Part shown: positions 17,663 through 26,858 of the stretch, in pieces
How the letters are laid out: each line of letters begins with the position of its first letter
How positions within the stretch are numbered: the stretch's first letter is position 1
Assembly (NCBI GenBank): GCA_003216275.1
Contig: QCJC01000008.1
Location: 1-64,000, forward strand
Reading direction: 5' to 3'
Length of the DNA stretch: 64,000 nt
Source of the DNA: Prochlorococcus sp. AG-402-P18
GTDB lineage: Bacteria > Cyanobacteriota > Cyanobacteriia > PCC-6307 > Cyanobiaceae
Notes under the pieces: generated by a model
Databases searched by the model: none
Told to the model about the DNA's origin: nothing
The model's input: only the letters and a program-made list of their open reading frames with translations
Position numbers and translations under genes: made by a program

Positions 17663-20467
17663 ATGACCACTTTGAATCAAAATTCATCGAGTATCAATGG
17701 AAGCCTGACCTCAGAACCAGATTCTTTTAGTAATGAAGCCTGGAACCTTTTATTGACGGCTGAACAAACAGCAAGGAGATGGAGACACGAAAATTTAGAT
17801 GTTGAGCATCTTATTCAAGTCCTTTTTAGAAATAAAAGATTCCAAAAATATACAAACCCACTACCAGTAAACCATTTTGAAATCAATGAGAACTTAGACA
17901 ACTTTCTAGCTGAGTTGCCAATAAACAATCAACAAGATTTATTTATTGGGGAAGATTTAGAAAATCTTCTTGAAACTGCTGATGATTTTCGCTCAAGATG
18001 GGGTTCAAACCTAATAGAAATTGTTCATATATTGATTGCAATAGGAAGAGATAATCGTTTAGGTGAGAATCTATTTTATCAAGCAGGATTACCAAGTGAA
18101 ATTCTTGAAGGAGAACTAAGACGCCTACCAGCCCCTAAATCATTCCAACAATCAAAGAGAACACCATCCACTCAAAAGGAAGAGATAGTAGATAAAGAAT
18201 TAAAATTTTCCAGCCCAAGAGAAACCGAAACTATTTCAAAAAATATAAATAAAGAATCACGCACTTCTAAAAGCAATGAAGAAAGCAACCTAAACCAACA
18301 AGATTCTTTAACTCTTAATGAAGCGCCAAAAGCTTTAGATGCCTACGGTAAAGACCTCACAGCCGAAGCTGCAAATGGAAAATTAGATCCTGTAATTGGA
18401 AGAGAACCTGAAATAAGAACCATTATTAAAGTTTTATCTAGAAGAGGCAAAAACAACCCTGTATTAATTGGAGCACCTGGTGTAGGAAAAACAGCAATTG
18501 CTGAATTATTAGCTCAAAAAATTGTACTTAACGAAGTTCCTGACTCTCTTAAAGGTGTAAAACTAATTTCACTTGATCTTGGAGCATTAATAGCTGGAGC
18601 AAAATTCCGTGGTCAATTTGAAGAAAGATTCAGATCATTACTATTCGAAGTTAGTCAAAGTGATCCAGGAGTCATCTTATTCATAGACGAATTACACTCA
18701 ATCGTAAGCAAAGAAAGATCCAACACTGATACGAGTAGCCTATTAAAGCCTTTATTAGCCAGTGGTGACTTACGTTGCATTGGTGCGACCACTCCTGAGA
18801 ACTATCGTCGAACTATTGAGAAAGAGCAAGCATTAAATAGACGATTTCAGCAAGTTTTAATAAAAGAACCAAGTTTAGAATTAAGCCTTGAAATTTTGCA
18901 AGGGCTTAAAGAAAAGTATGAATTTCATCATGGGGTCACTATTACTGATCAAGCACTGATCACAGCAAATCGCTTAGCTCATAGATATATAAGTGATAGA
19001 TGTCTACCTGATAAAGCCATTGACATTATTGACGAGGCATCAGCTCAACTCAAAATTGAATCTTCAGCAAAGCCCAAAGCACTTGAAGAACAAGAAGCTA
19101 AAATTAATAATTTAGAAAAGTTACTTCAATACTCTGATACAAAATCCTCCAAAGACACCATCCGTAAGCTTGAAGAGGAAAAAGAGATAGCACTCTTTGA
19201 GCTAAAAGAAATAAAACAACAATGGCAAGAAGAGCTGGATAGGTTAAGTGAGTTAGAAGAATTGAATATTAGCTATGAGGAGTTAACAAATTTGATAAAT
19301 GAGGCTGAAATTTCTAATGATCTTGATGAAGCGGCGAGAATTGAGTATGAGCATCTTCCTAAAATAAAAGAAAAAATAAAAGCAATAGAAGACTCTATAG
19401 AAAAAGACAATCTAGATGGCACTGCGATAATCAGAGATCAAGTACAATCTGAGGACATTGCAGATGTAGTCTCCAGATGGACTGGTATACCAGTAAACAA
19501 AGTTTTATCAGGTGAAAGACAAAAACTTTTAAATTTAGAAAAAGACTTAGAGAAAAAAGTTATTGGTCAATTTAATGCTGTTCAAGCAGTTTCAGCAGCA
19601 ATTCGTAGAGCAAGAGCTGGAATGCAAGATATAAGAAGGCCTATTGGATCTTTTCTATTTCTTGGTCCAACAGGTGTAGGTAAAACAGAACTTGCTAAAG
19701 CACTTGCATCTTCATTGTTTGATGAAGATGATGCGTTATTGAGACTTGATATGAGTGAATATATGGAAAGGAACGCTGTTTCACGACTTTTGGGTGCCCC
19801 TCCTGGGTACGTAGGATATGAAGAGGGTGGTCAATTAACCGAAGCAATAAGAAAAAGGCCTTATGCAGTTTTGTTGCTTGATGAAATAGAAAAAGCTCAT
19901 CCAGAAGTTTTCAACATTCTTCTTCAGGTATTAGATGATGGGCGGCTTACTGATTCTCAAGGTCGAACAGTTGATTTCAGAAACACAGTTATTGTCATGA
20001 CCAGCAACCTTGCAAGCAAGGCAATTTTAAATAATGCACTTAAAATCCAAAAAGAAGCTTCGAACATCACGGTTCTTGAAGAAGAATTAAGTCAACAAAT
20101 TAATGAATCACTTACAAAATATTTTCGGCCAGAGTTCTTAAACCGCATTGACGAAGTAATCAGATTTAGGCCACTAAAACCTGAAGACTTAGAACAAATA
20201 GTCCGGCTTCAACTTAATGAATTAAGAAAGCTTCTATCTCAACAAAATTTAGATCTCCATGTTGATGATAAGACGATTAGAAGTCTTGCTAATGAAGGAC
20301 ATGAACCTGAATATGGAGCAAGACCCTTAAGAAGAGTAATTAGAAGAAGATTAGAGAACCCATTGGCAACTCAAATATTAGAAGAGACCTTTGATGGAGC
20401 TAGCTCCATAAGGGTAACAACCCAAGATGATGACTCTGAAAAACTTCTTTTTTTAATTGATAACTAA
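17663..20467 (+). CDS. clpB: ClpB-type AAA+ disaggregase (second ClpB paralogue)
   Basis: A 934-residue Hsp100 protein. After an N-terminal Clp repeat domain (about 20-155) comes a polar linker rich in Ser, Lys and Asn (about 160-225). The first AAA+ domain has GAPGVGKT near 271 and FIDELHS near 342. A coiled middle domain (about 470-585) marks it as ClpB rather than ClpC, and the second AAA+ domain has GPTGVGKT near 670 and GAPPGYVGYEEGGQLTEAIR. The family extracts aggregated proteins with DnaK. The pore loop reads GAKFRGQFEE, with Phe where Tyr is usual. The long linker and divergence suggest the ClpB2-like paralogue, which may not be heat-inducible. Confidence 0.92.
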   Translation: MTTLNQNSSSINGSLTSEPDSFSNEAWNLLLTAEQTARRWRHENLDVEHLIQVLFRNKRFQKYTNPLPVNHFEINENLDNFLAELPINNQQDLFIGEDLENLLETADDFRSRWGSNLIEIVHILIAIGRDNRLGENLFYQAGLPSEILEGELRRLPAPKSFQQSKRTPSTQKEEIVDKELKFSSPRETETISKNINKESRTSKSNEESNLNQQDSLTLNEAPKALDAYGKDLTAEAANGKLDPVIGREPEIRTIIKVLSRRGKNNPVLIGAPGVGKTAIAELLAQKIVLNEVPDSLKGVKLISLDLGALIAGAKFRGQFEERFRSLLFEVSQSDPGVILFIDELHSIVSKERSNTDTSSLLKPLLASGDLRCIGATTPENYRRTIEKEQALNRRFQQVLIKEPSLELSLEILQGLKEKYEFHHGVTITDQALITANRLAHRYISDRCLPDKAIDIIDEASAQLKIESSAKPKALEEQEAKINNLEKLLQYSDTKSSKDTIRKLEEEKEIALFELKEIKQQWQEELDRLSELEELNISYEELTNLINEAEISNDLDEAARIEYEHLPKIKEKIKAIEDSIEKDNLDGTAIIRDQVQSEDIADVVSRWTGIPVNKVLSGERQKLLNLEKDLEKKVIGQFNAVQAVSAAIRRARAGMQDIRRPIGSFLFLGPTGVGKTELAKALASSLFDEDDALLRLDMSEYMERNAVSRLLGAPPGYVGYEEGGQLTEAIRKRPYAVLLLDEIEKAHPEVFNILLQVLDDGRLTDSQGRTVDFRNTVIVMTSNLASKAILNNALKIQKEASNITVLEEELSQQINESLTKYFRPEFLNRIDEVIRFRPLKPEDLEQIVRLQLNELRKLLSQQNLDLHVDDKTIRSLANEGHEPEYGARPLRRVIRRRLENPLATQILEETFDGASSIRVTTQDDDSEKLLFLIDN

Positions 20468-20537
20468 TCGCTCAAACATAAGTTAGTCTGGGTTCATAAA
20501 CATTCTTTTCAAATTACTTACAATTAGCATTACCAAA

Positions 20538-20780
20538 GTGACAAGTCCAACCTCTAAAGAGGATCAAGAAAAGGTTATTCCTATAAAAAAGGAGCCAAAA
20601 GCCTTAAAAAAAAGTTTTGTATCCTCTACAATCGATGAGCTTAAACTAGTTGTATGGCCATCTCGTCAGCAACTTTTTAGCGAATCTGTTGCAGTAATTC
20701 TCATGGTTACTTTATCAGCTGTATCTATTGCTGCTGTAAGTCGTTTTTATGGATGGGCATCTACTCAGATATTCCGCTGA
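20538..20780 (+). CDS. secE: Preprotein translocase subunit SecE
   Basis: An 80-residue protein with a GTG start. A basic N-terminus is followed by the conserved SFVSSTIDELKLVVWPSRQQ amphipathic helix and a single membrane span (about 50-70). SecE clamps SecY in the SecYEG channel. The position just before nusG is the classical bacterial order. Identification is by the VVWPSR motif, single membrane span and neighbours. Confidence 0.95.
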   Translation: MTSPTSKEDQEKVIPIKKEPKALKKSFVSSTIDELKLVVWPSRQQLFSESVAVILMVTLSAVSIAAVSRFYGWASTQIFR

Positions 20781-20823
20781 GTTAGAGATCAAATTTTTAT
20801 TAAACCACTAACAATTTTTCCCA

Positions 20824-21492
20824 GTGACAGAGACTGAAACCACACCCAGTGTAGATTCTAAAATAGTTGATCTATCACAGATTCAACCTGATGATCAACG
20901 ACAATCCTCAGGGCAAGGTGTTAAAACAAATATTGCACGTTGGTATGCAATTCAAGTTGCGTCAAGTTGTGAAAAGAAAGTTAAAGCCACCCTTGAACAA
21001 AGAGCAATAACTCTGGGAGTTAGTGACAGAATTATTGAGATAGAAATTCCTCAAACGCCAGCAGTAAAGTTAAAAAAAGACGGTACTAGGCAAACAACAG
21101 AAGAAAAAGTCTTTCCAGGTTATGTACTAGTTCGTATGGTTCTTGATGAGGACACAATGATGGCTGTTAGAAGTACCCCAAATGTTATTAACTTTGTAGG
21201 AGCAGAAGACAGAAGAGCTACTGGAAAATCTCGTGGTCATATCAAACCTCGCCCTTTAAGCAGGCAAGAAGTTAATAGAATATTTAAGCGGGCTGCTGAA
21301 AAGAAAACTGTCGTCAAATTGGATGTCGAAGAAGGAGATCAGATTGTTGTCACATCTGGACCTTTTAAAGATTTCCAAGGAGAAGTAATAGAAGTTTCTG
21401 GAGAAAGAAACAAACTTAAGGCTCTTCTCTCAATATTTGGAAGAGAAACTCCAGTTGAACTTGAATTTTCTCAAATAACCAAACAAAATTAA
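20824..21492 (+). CDS. nusG: Transcription termination/antitermination factor NusG
   Basis: A 222-residue protein with a GTG start and a variable N-terminal tail of about 40 residues. The NGN domain begins at RWYAIQVASSCEKKV, with VFPGYVLVRM near 98 and VINFVGAE near 121. The C-terminal KOW domain has EGDQIVVTSGPFKDFQGEV. NusG binds RNA polymerase and couples transcription with translation or Rho. It lies 43 bases after secE and 104 bases before rplK. Confidence 0.97.
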   Translation: MTETETTPSVDSKIVDLSQIQPDDQRQSSGQGVKTNIARWYAIQVASSCEKKVKATLEQRAITLGVSDRIIEIEIPQTPAVKLKKDGTRQTTEEKVFPGYVLVRMVLDEDTMMAVRSTPNVINFVGAEDRRATGKSRGHIKPRPLSRQEVNRIFKRAAEKKTVVKLDVEEGDQIVVTSGPFKDFQGEVIEVSGERNKLKALLSIFGRETPVELEFSQITKQN

Positions 21493-21549
21493 TTTTGAAT
21501 TTCCCTTTGCTGTCTGGTTAGGCTAGGAGTTAAGTTTACTAGAGATTCC

Positions 21550-21570
21550 AATCTGATTAATTTTCAGATT
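21550..21570 (+). promoter_or_regulatory. Hairpin in the rplK leader
   Basis: AATCTGA at 21550-21556 pairs with TCAGATT at 21564-21570, a 7-bp stem with a 7-base loop, 26 bases before the rplK start. No T-run follows, so it is not a terminator. It may belong to an L11/L1 operon control element or be incidental. Confidence 0.35.
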
Positions 21571-21596
21571 TCCCGCATTAGTTCAATTTTTAGCCG

Positions 21597-22022
21597 ATGG
21601 CAAAGAAAGTAGTAGCCCTGATCAAGTTAGCCTTACAGGCTGGCAAAGCGAATCCTGCTCCTCCAGTTGGACCTGCTTTAGGTCAACATGGAGTAAACAT
21701 AATGGCGTTTTGTAAAGAGTACAATTCGCGTACACAAGACAAAGCTGGGTTTGTAATACCTGTCGAAATTTCAGTTTTTGAAGATAGAAGTTTTACTTTC
21801 ATAACAAAAACACCTCCTGCCTCAGTTTTAATAACAAAAGCAGCAGGTATTACTAAAGGTTCTGGAGAATCAGCTAAAGGTACTGCAGGTTCTATTAGCA
21901 AAAGTCAACTTGAAGAAATTGCAAAAACAAAACTCCCTGATCTCAATTGCAATAGCATCGAATCTGCGATGAAAGTTATTGAAGGAACCGCCAAAAATAT
22001 GGGCGTATCCATAACAAACTAA
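21597..22022 (+). CDS. rplK: 50S ribosomal protein L11
   Basis: A 141-residue protein of normal length. The proline-rich N-domain [25 protein letters not shown] binds the target helix with the C-terminal domain, which has [26 protein letters not shown]11 forms the GTPase-associated centre of 23S rRNA and is needed for stringent response sensing. It starts at ATG and is followed by rplA in the standard order. Confidence 0.98.
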   Translation: MAKKVVALIKLALQAGKANPAPPVGPALGQHGVNIMAFCKEYNSRTQDKAGFVIPVEISVFEDRSFTFITKTPPASVLITKAAGITKGSGESAKGTAGSISKSQLEEIAKTKLPDLNCNSIESAMKVIEGTAKNMGVSITN

Positions 22023-22083
22023 TTAATTGTAAAATTATTACCAAATAGACTTTCTCTTTACTTGGGGGAGACAAACAAGTCGA

Positions 22084-22104
22084 ATGTACCCCTTTTTATT
22101 ATGA
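22084..22104 (+). promoter_or_regulatory. Six-codon upstream ORF whose stop overlaps the rplA start
   Basis: ATG TAC CCC TTT TTA TTA TGA encodes MYPFLL and stops at 22102-22104, so its TGA overlaps the ATG of rplA (22101-22103) as ATGA. A G-rich Shine-Dalgarno-like GGGGGAG lies at 22063-22069 upstream of this short frame, while none precedes the rplA ATG itself. Reinitiation after the short ORF would be a simple way to translate rplA. Whether it is translated is inference. Confidence 0.4.
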
Positions 22105-22808
22105 AAAATTTTTCTAAAAGAATGACGACTCTTCTATCAAAAGTGGAGGAACGTACATATTCACCCATCGAAGCGATAAAACTTGTTAAAGAAAATGCTA
22201 ATGCTAAATTTGATGAAACTATTGAGGCTCACATAAGGCTGGGAATTGACCCAAAATATACAGATCAGCAACTTAGGACTACTGTTGCGCTACCAAAAGG
22301 TACTGGGCAAAAGGTGAGAATAGCTGTTATTACACGTGGTGAGAAGGTCTCTGAGGCACAGAAAGCAGGCGCTGATCTGGCTGGTGAAGAAGAACTTGTT
22401 GATGCGATTAATAAAGGAGAAATGAATTTTGATCTTCTAATTTCAACTCCTGACATGATGCCTAAAGTTGCCAAACTTGGAAGAGTACTTGGTCCAAGAG
22501 GTCTTATGCCTAATCCAAAAGCAGGAACAGTTACCACTGATCTTGTAGGAGCAATTAACGAATTTAAAGCTGGTAAACTTGAATTCAGAGCCGACAAAGC
22601 TGGCATTGTTCATGTTCGATTTGGCAAAGCAAGTTTTACCGAAGAAGCACTTCTAGAAAATCTAAAAACACTACAAGTGACCATAGAAAAAAATAAACCA
22701 AGTGGAGCAAAAGGAAAATTTTGGAGAAGCTTCTACATCACTTCCACCATGGGGCCATCAGTAGAAATCGATATAAATGAATTACAAGACTTGCAGAAAG
22801 AAAAATGA
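22101..22808 (+). CDS. rplA: 50S ribosomal protein L1
   Basis: A 235-residue protein from the ATG at 22101 (MKNFSKRM). The frame is also open from a TTG at 22062, but homologues begin at the basic SKRM segment, so the later start is preferred. Signatures are [25 protein letters not shown] and the [21 protein letters not shown] loop. L1 forms the mobile stalk at the E site and in many bacteria represses its own operon by binding mRNA. It has no clear Shine-Dalgarno; see the short upstream ORF. Confidence 0.97.
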   Translation: MKNFSKRMTTLLSKVEERTYSPIEAIKLVKENANAKFDETIEAHIRLGIDPKYTDQQLRTTVALPKGTGQKVRIAVITRGEKVSEAQKAGADLAGEEELVDAINKGEMNFDLLISTPDMMPKVAKLGRVLGPRGLMPNPKAGTVTTDLVGAINEFKAGKLEFRADKAGIVHVRFGKASFTEEALLENLKTLQVTIEKNKPSGAKGKFWRSFYITSTMGPSVEIDINELQDLQKEK

Positions 22809-23030
22809 CCCCTTTTGTTGTAAATTAGAAACGTGGTATTACCACAGGGCATGCGCCCAGCTAAAGACAGCAGGTCTGAGGCCATAAACTTTAATTGTTT
22901 TTGGCATCTATAAAACCCGCCGAGGCATCGCAAGGTTTTTTTCTATTTGGATTGAATCAATAGCGGCCTCGATTCCGAGAGGAAACTATGGCCGCATGTC
23001 CAGTTCTTCCCCCGATTCGATCCAATTATT
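22809..23030 (+). promoter_or_regulatory. rplJ-rplL leader (L10 leader-like)
   Basis: A 222-base GC-richer leader between rplA and rplJ. Two elements are clear. TTGGATTGAATC at 22947-22958 pairs with GATTCGATCCAA at 23014-23025 over 12 positions (one G-U), ending five bases before the rplJ ATG. Nested inside is GCGGCC at 22963-22968 with GGCCGC at 22990-22995. Upstream, AAGACAGCAGGT resembles the conserved core of bacterial L10 leaders, the site where L10-(L12)4 binds its own mRNA. The region replaces a normal Shine-Dalgarno before rplJ. The fold is by eye. Confidence 0.7.
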
Positions 23031-23558
23031 ATGGGCCGCACGCTGGAAAGCAAAAAACAGATCGTCAAAAAATTAGAGGATCTACTAGATAACTCTGAAA
23101 TGGCTCTAGTTCTTGATTATAAGGGCTTGTCCGTAAAGGAGATATCTGACTTGCGCTCAAGATTGCAAGAAAGCAATGGCATATGCAAGGTCACTAAAAA
23201 CACCTTGATGAGACAAGCCATAAAAGGGAAAGATTCCTGGACTGGTTTGGATTCATTGCTTACAGGTACTAACGCCTTTGTTTTAATCAAAGGAGATGTT
23301 GGTAGTGCTGTTAAAGCGGTACAAGCATTTCAAAAGGAAACTCAAAAGTCTGAGACTAAAGGAGGTCTTTTCGAAGGCAAACTTTTATCTCAAGAAGAAA
23401 TCACAGCGATCGGAAAACTTCCTAGCAAGGAAGCACTTATGGCTCAAATTGCTGGAGCAATCAATTCCATAACAACCAAAATCGCTATTGGTATCAATGA
23501 GGTTCCATCAGGAATAGCAAGGTCTCTTAAACAACATTCAGAGAGTGGCGAGAGCTGA
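23031..23558 (+). CDS. rplJ: 50S ribosomal protein L10
   Basis: A 175-residue protein starting [19 protein letters not shown]. The core [20 protein letters not shown] and the [13 protein letters not shown] segment are typical. The C-terminal helix (about 150-175) carries the L12 dimers. L10 is the base of the ribosomal stalk. It starts at ATG 222 bases after rplA, after a structured leader that likely allows autogenous control. Confidence 0.97.
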   Translation: MGRTLESKKQIVKKLEDLLDNSEMALVLDYKGLSVKEISDLRSRLQESNGICKVTKNTLMRQAIKGKDSWTGLDSLLTGTNAFVLIKGDVGSAVKAVQAFQKETQKSETKGGLFEGKLLSQEEITAIGKLPSKEALMAQIAGAINSITTKIAIGINEVPSGIARSLKQHSESGES

Positions 23559-23611
23559 TCACTTTAATTTAACTATTTGTTTTTTTCCTAATTAAGTTGC
23601 TGATTTAAACC

Positions 23612-24007
23612 ATGTCTGCAAAAACCGATGAAATCTTAGATTCACTGAAAAGTCTTTCATTGCTTGAAGCTTCAGAGCTTGTTAAGCAAATAGAAGAAGC
23701 TTTTGGTGTTTCTGCTGCCGCATCTGCCGGCGTTGTCATGGCAGCTCCAGGAGCTGCTGCTGGCGGCGATAGTGCTGATGCTGCAGAAGAAAAGACTGAA
23801 TTTGAAATTGTTTTAGAAAGCTTTGAAGCTTCATCTAAAATCAAAGTTCTCAAAGAAGTTCGCAATGCTACAGGTTTAGGCCTTGGCGAAGCAAAAGCCT
23901 TAGTTGAAGCTGCTCCAAAAACAATAAAAGAAGGAGCAACAAAAGAAGATGCTGAGGCTCTAAAGAAAGCAATTGAGGCTGTTGGCGGAAAAGTAACTTT
24001 GAAATAA
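23612..24007 (+). CDS. rplL: 50S ribosomal protein L7/L12
   Basis: A 131-residue protein. The N-terminal dimerisation helices ([30 protein letters not shown]) are followed by an Ala/Gly-rich hinge (about 37-60) and the factor-binding C-terminal domain with [28 protein letters not shown]. It recruits translation GTPases to the stalk. It is followed by a strong terminator that ends the ribosomal cluster. The open frame on the other strand at this place is a shadow. Confidence 0.98.
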   Translation: MSAKTDEILDSLKSLSLLEASELVKQIEEAFGVSAAASAGVVMAAPGAAAGGDSADAAEEKTEFEIVLESFEASSKIKVLKEVRNATGLGLGEAKALVEAAPKTIKEGATKEDAEALKKAIEAVGGKVTLK

Positions 24008-24050
24008 ATAATTCTTAGTTACTGGAAAAGCACCTGTTATCTGCTTATAT

Positions 24051-24078
24051 AAAACCGGTCTAAATAGACCGGTTTTTT
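24051..24078 (+). terminator. Rho-independent terminator after rplL, abutting rnhA
   Basis: AAAACCGGTCTA at 24051-24062 pairs with TAGACCGGTTTT (24065-24076) around a two-base AA centre, and T-residues run from 24073 to 24078. The next base begins the rnhA ATG. This is the strongest terminator in the window. Confidence 0.85.
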
Positions 24079-24564
24079 ATGCCTACTGAACAAAAATTTG
24101 CAATTGCTGCAGCAACTGATGGTGCATGCAGTGGAAATCCAGGGCCTGGAGGATGGGGAGCATTAATTAGATTCCAAGATGGAAGTGAAATTGAATTTGG
24201 TGGTTTCAACCCCGAAACAACCAATAATCGCATGGAATTAAAAGCTGCTTTATTTGTTCTGGAAAAATTAAAAGATATAAAATTCCATCCCTCATTAACT
24301 ATTAAAACTGATAGCAAATATTTAATTGATGGAATGGAGAAATGGATGCCTAATTGGAAGAAAAAAGGCTGGAAAACTTCATCTGGCAAACCAGTTCTTA
24401 ATCAAGATTTATGGAAAGCTCTAGATCATCCTGAGCTACCGAAAATTAAACTTCAATATGTCAAGGGTCATAGTGGAGAAAGGGATAATGATAGAGTTGA
24501 TGCTATTGCTGTGGCTTTTTCTAAAGGTAGAAAAATAGAATTAAAAGATTTTGTCAACAAATAA
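24079..24564 (+). CDS. rnhA: Ribonuclease HI
   Basis: A 161-residue enzyme removing RNA from RNA-DNA hybrids. Catalytic carboxylates are in [16 protein letters not shown] near residue 13, NRMELKAA near 52 and [11 protein letters not shown] near 77, with the last aspartate in DNDRVDAIA near 140. The ATG starts directly at the end of the terminator T-run, so the gene must be expressed by read-through or from a promoter inside the terminator region with almost no leader. It overlaps the start of pyrD by 14 bases. Confidence 0.95.
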   Translation: MPTEQKFAIAAATDGACSGNPGPGGWGALIRFQDGSEIEFGGFNPETTNNRMELKAALFVLEKLKDIKFHPSLTIKTDSKYLIDGMEKWMPNWKKKGWKTSSGKPVLNQDLWKALDHPELPKIKLQYVKGHSGERDNDRVDAIAVAFSKGRKIELKDFVNK

Positions 24565-25708
24565 AAAAAACGATTTTTACAAGATTCTCTTAGGCCAGCT
24601 TCTATCTCAAGATGAGGGTATTGATGCGGAGATACTTTCTAATTCAGCTCTTAATGCAATTAAATTTGCATCATTAAATAGAAATTTTCCAATTATTTCT
24701 AATATCCTCTTAAAAGCTTCAAGTGATTTTCAAAGAAATAACGCGAGCCTAAATCAAATTATTTTTGGTAATCACTTTAAAAACCCTTTAGGACTAGCTG
24801 CTGGGTTTGACAAAAATGGAGTAGGTGCAGCTCTTTGGAGCTATTTTGGATTTGGTTTCGCCGAATTAGGGACTGTTACTTGGCATGCCCAAGAGGGCAA
24901 TCCGAAACCCAGACTTTTTAGAATTGCTAAAGAAAAGGCAGCCTTAAATCGAATGGGATTTAATAATGAAGGAGCAGAGAAATTTTTCAAAACTATAAAA
25001 AAACAAAAAATTGCCTCACCAGGAAATAGACCTTGTGTTCTAGGAATAAATTTAGGAAAATCAAAAATCACAACACTCGATGAAGCTCATAAAGACTATG
25101 CATTGTCACTAAAACTATTAGCTCCTCTGTCAGACTACGCAGTAATAAATGTGAGTTCACCCAATACTCCTGGCCTTCGTTCATTACAGGAGACAAAGCA
25201 GATCAAAAAGTTAATAAGAACACTCAAGGATTTATCTAATTGTCCTCCATTGCTTGTAAAAATTTCACCAGATCTTGACAACGACGCGATAGATGAAATT
25301 GCTACAGTTTCTTTAGAGGAAGGAATCGATGGAATCATTGCAATCAATACAAGCTTAAATCGATTCAATCTTAAAAATCTAAAGATAAAAACAGGAAATA
25401 CTTTAGAGCAAGAGAATGGAGGCTTAAGTGGACTCCCTCTTCAAGAAAGAGGGATAGAAGTTATTACTAGACTTAGAAGTTGTACTAATAATGATTTACC
25501 TCTAATTGGCGTAGGTGGAATTAGTTCCGCAAAATCAGCATGGGAGAGAATTGTAGCTGGAGCTTCACTAATTCAAATCTATACAGGTTGGATATTTGAG
25601 GGGCCGAATCTAGTTCCTGATATTTTAGATGGCTTAACCTTACAAATGGAAAAACATGGATTCAAAAATATTAAAGAGGCAGTCGGTTCCAAAGAACCAT
25701 GGAAATAA
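24551..25708 (+). CDS. pyrD: Dihydroorotate dehydrogenase (class 2, quinone-dependent)
   Basis: A 385-residue flavoenzyme that oxidises dihydroorotate to orotate in pyrimidine synthesis. It has the class 2 N-terminal helical extension (about 1-55) for membrane and quinone contact, [13 protein letters not shown] near residue 77, and the catalytic serine in [17 protein letters not shown] contacts include INTSLNR and GVGGISS. The start appears to be the TTG at 24551, overlapping rnhA by 14 bases; no ATG lies nearby. The overlap suggests coupled translation with rnhA. Confidence 0.95.
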   Translation: MSTNKKNDFYKILLGQLLSQDEGIDAEILSNSALNAIKFASLNRNFPIISNILLKASSDFQRNNASLNQIIFGNHFKNPLGLAAGFDKNGVGAALWSYFGFGFAELGTVTWHAQEGNPKPRLFRIAKEKAALNRMGFNNEGAEKFFKTIKKQKIASPGNRPCVLGINLGKSKITTLDEAHKDYALSLKLLAPLSDYAVINVSSPNTPGLRSLQETKQIKKLIRTLKDLSNCPPLLVKISPDLDNDAIDEIATVSLEEGIDGIIAINTSLNRFNLKNLKIKTGNTLEQENGGLSGLPLQERGIEVITRLRSCTNNDLPLIGVGGISSAKSAWERIVAGASLIQIYTGWIFEGPNLVPDILDGLTLQMEKHGFKNIKEAVGSKEPWK

Positions 25709-25775
25709 AAATAAAAAAATCTGATGAATGGCTATTATTCTGTTTTAAACTGAATATCATATTGTGTCGGATATA

Positions 25776-26858
25776 ATGAAACTAGAGATTGATAGTCATG
25801 GAGGTAATATTGAAACAGAAGCAAGAATATTAAACCTAGGTACAGAAACTATAATCGATGCTAGTGCATCAATCGTCCCTTTTAAATTACCTAGAAAATT
25901 AACTAACTATCTAGCTAATAGTATACACAACGGATCTATTAAATTTTATCCGGATAGAAGTCATTATGAAATGAAAAATGCTATTTCAAAATGGCATAAT
26001 ATTGACCCTTCAATGATTTTACCTGGCAATGGGGCTTCTGAATTATTTACTTGGGCAGCTAGAGATGCAGGATTAAATGGCATAAGTTCTTTACCCTCTC
26101 CTGGTTTTGGAGATTATGAAAGAGCTTTAAAATGTTGGAATGCTCCTTTCACTCACAATCCATTACCTTTATCTTGGAGTGATAAAAAAACTCAAGAATT
26201 TCCAATTAAACCAAAAACGAATGTCTTATGGATTACCAATCCGCACAATCCAACAGGACAATTATGGAGTCGTTCCTCATTAAAAAGTTTATTAACTAAT
26301 TATAAACTTGTTATTTGCGATGAAGCATTTATTTCTCTTGTGCCTGGAGGTGAAAATGAATCTATAATTGATTTAACTAAAAAGCATAATAACCTAATAG
26401 TGATAAGGAGCTTAACTAAGTTTTTTGGTATTGCTGGATTAAGAATCGGTTACGCCATAACTAACTCAGATAGATTATTAGAATGGAAAGAGTTAAGAGA
26501 TCCATGGCCTATAAATACGCTAGCAATAAAAGCAACTAATTTGATAATGAATGATTCTAATATGCATATGAAACGGCTAAATAAGATCCATAGATGGATT
26601 AAGAAAGAAGGGACTTGGTTATACAAAAATTTATCAGATTTCTCTACTATTAAGCCTCTACCATCAACTACGAACTTTCAACTAGTTAAAGGTGAAACTT
26701 CTATATTAAATCTTATTAAAAATTTAAAAAAAAGAGGGATTTTATTAAGAGATTGTAGATCATTTATAAACTTAGATGAAAATTGGTTTAGAATAAGTCT
26801 TCAAAAAAGAGAGCAAAACATTCGCATAATTAATGCGTTAAAAGATTATATTAAGTAA
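25776..26858 (+). CDS. cobD: CobD-like threonine-phosphate decarboxylase (PLP aminotransferase fold)
   Basis: A 360-residue fold-type I PLP enzyme. The N-terminus [14 protein letters not shown] followed by DASASIVPF is the hallmark of CobD/CobC L-threonine-O-3-phosphate decarboxylases, which make the aminopropanol arm of cobalamin. The PLP lysine is in [16 protein letters not shown], with [13 protein letters not shown] upstream. The ATG at 25776 is taken; a GTG at 25764 is also possible. A histidinol-phosphate aminotransferase role is less likely, since a separate hisC lies at 41.3 kb. It converges on murG, overlapping by eight bases. Picocyanobacteria make pseudocobalamin, so the arm precursor may differ. 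Confidence 0.78.
   Translation: MKLEIDSHGGNIETEARILNLGTETIIDASASIVPFKLPRKLTNYLANSIHNGSIKFYPDRSHYEMKNAISKWHNIDPSMILPGNGASELFTWAARDAGLNGISSLPSPGFGDYERALKCWNAPFTHNPLPLSWSDKKTQEFPIKPKTNVLWITNPHNPTGQLWSRSSLKSLLTNYKLVICDEAFISLVPGGENESIIDLTKKHNNLIVIRSLTKFFGIAGLRIGYAITNSDRLLEWKELRDPWPINTLAIKATNLIMNDSNMHMKRLNKIHRWIKKEGTWLYKNLSDFSTIKPLPSTTNFQLVKGETSILNLIKNLKKRGILLRDCRSFINLDENWFRISLQKREQNIRIINALKDYIK

Noticed and set aside
22062-22100. TTG start for rplA at 22062
   Set aside because: Homologues start at the basic SKRM region; the upstream residues [13 protein letters not shown] are not conserved-looking.
22996-23076. 26-codon frame overlapping the rplJ start ([13 protein letters not shown])
   Set aside because: It begins in the leader and crosses rplJ in another frame; there is no ribosome-binding site and no reason to prefer it to the leader fold.
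23605-23865. 86-codon minus-strand frame
   Set aside because: It mirrors the Ala-rich hinge of rplL; such low-complexity regions often give open antisense frames.
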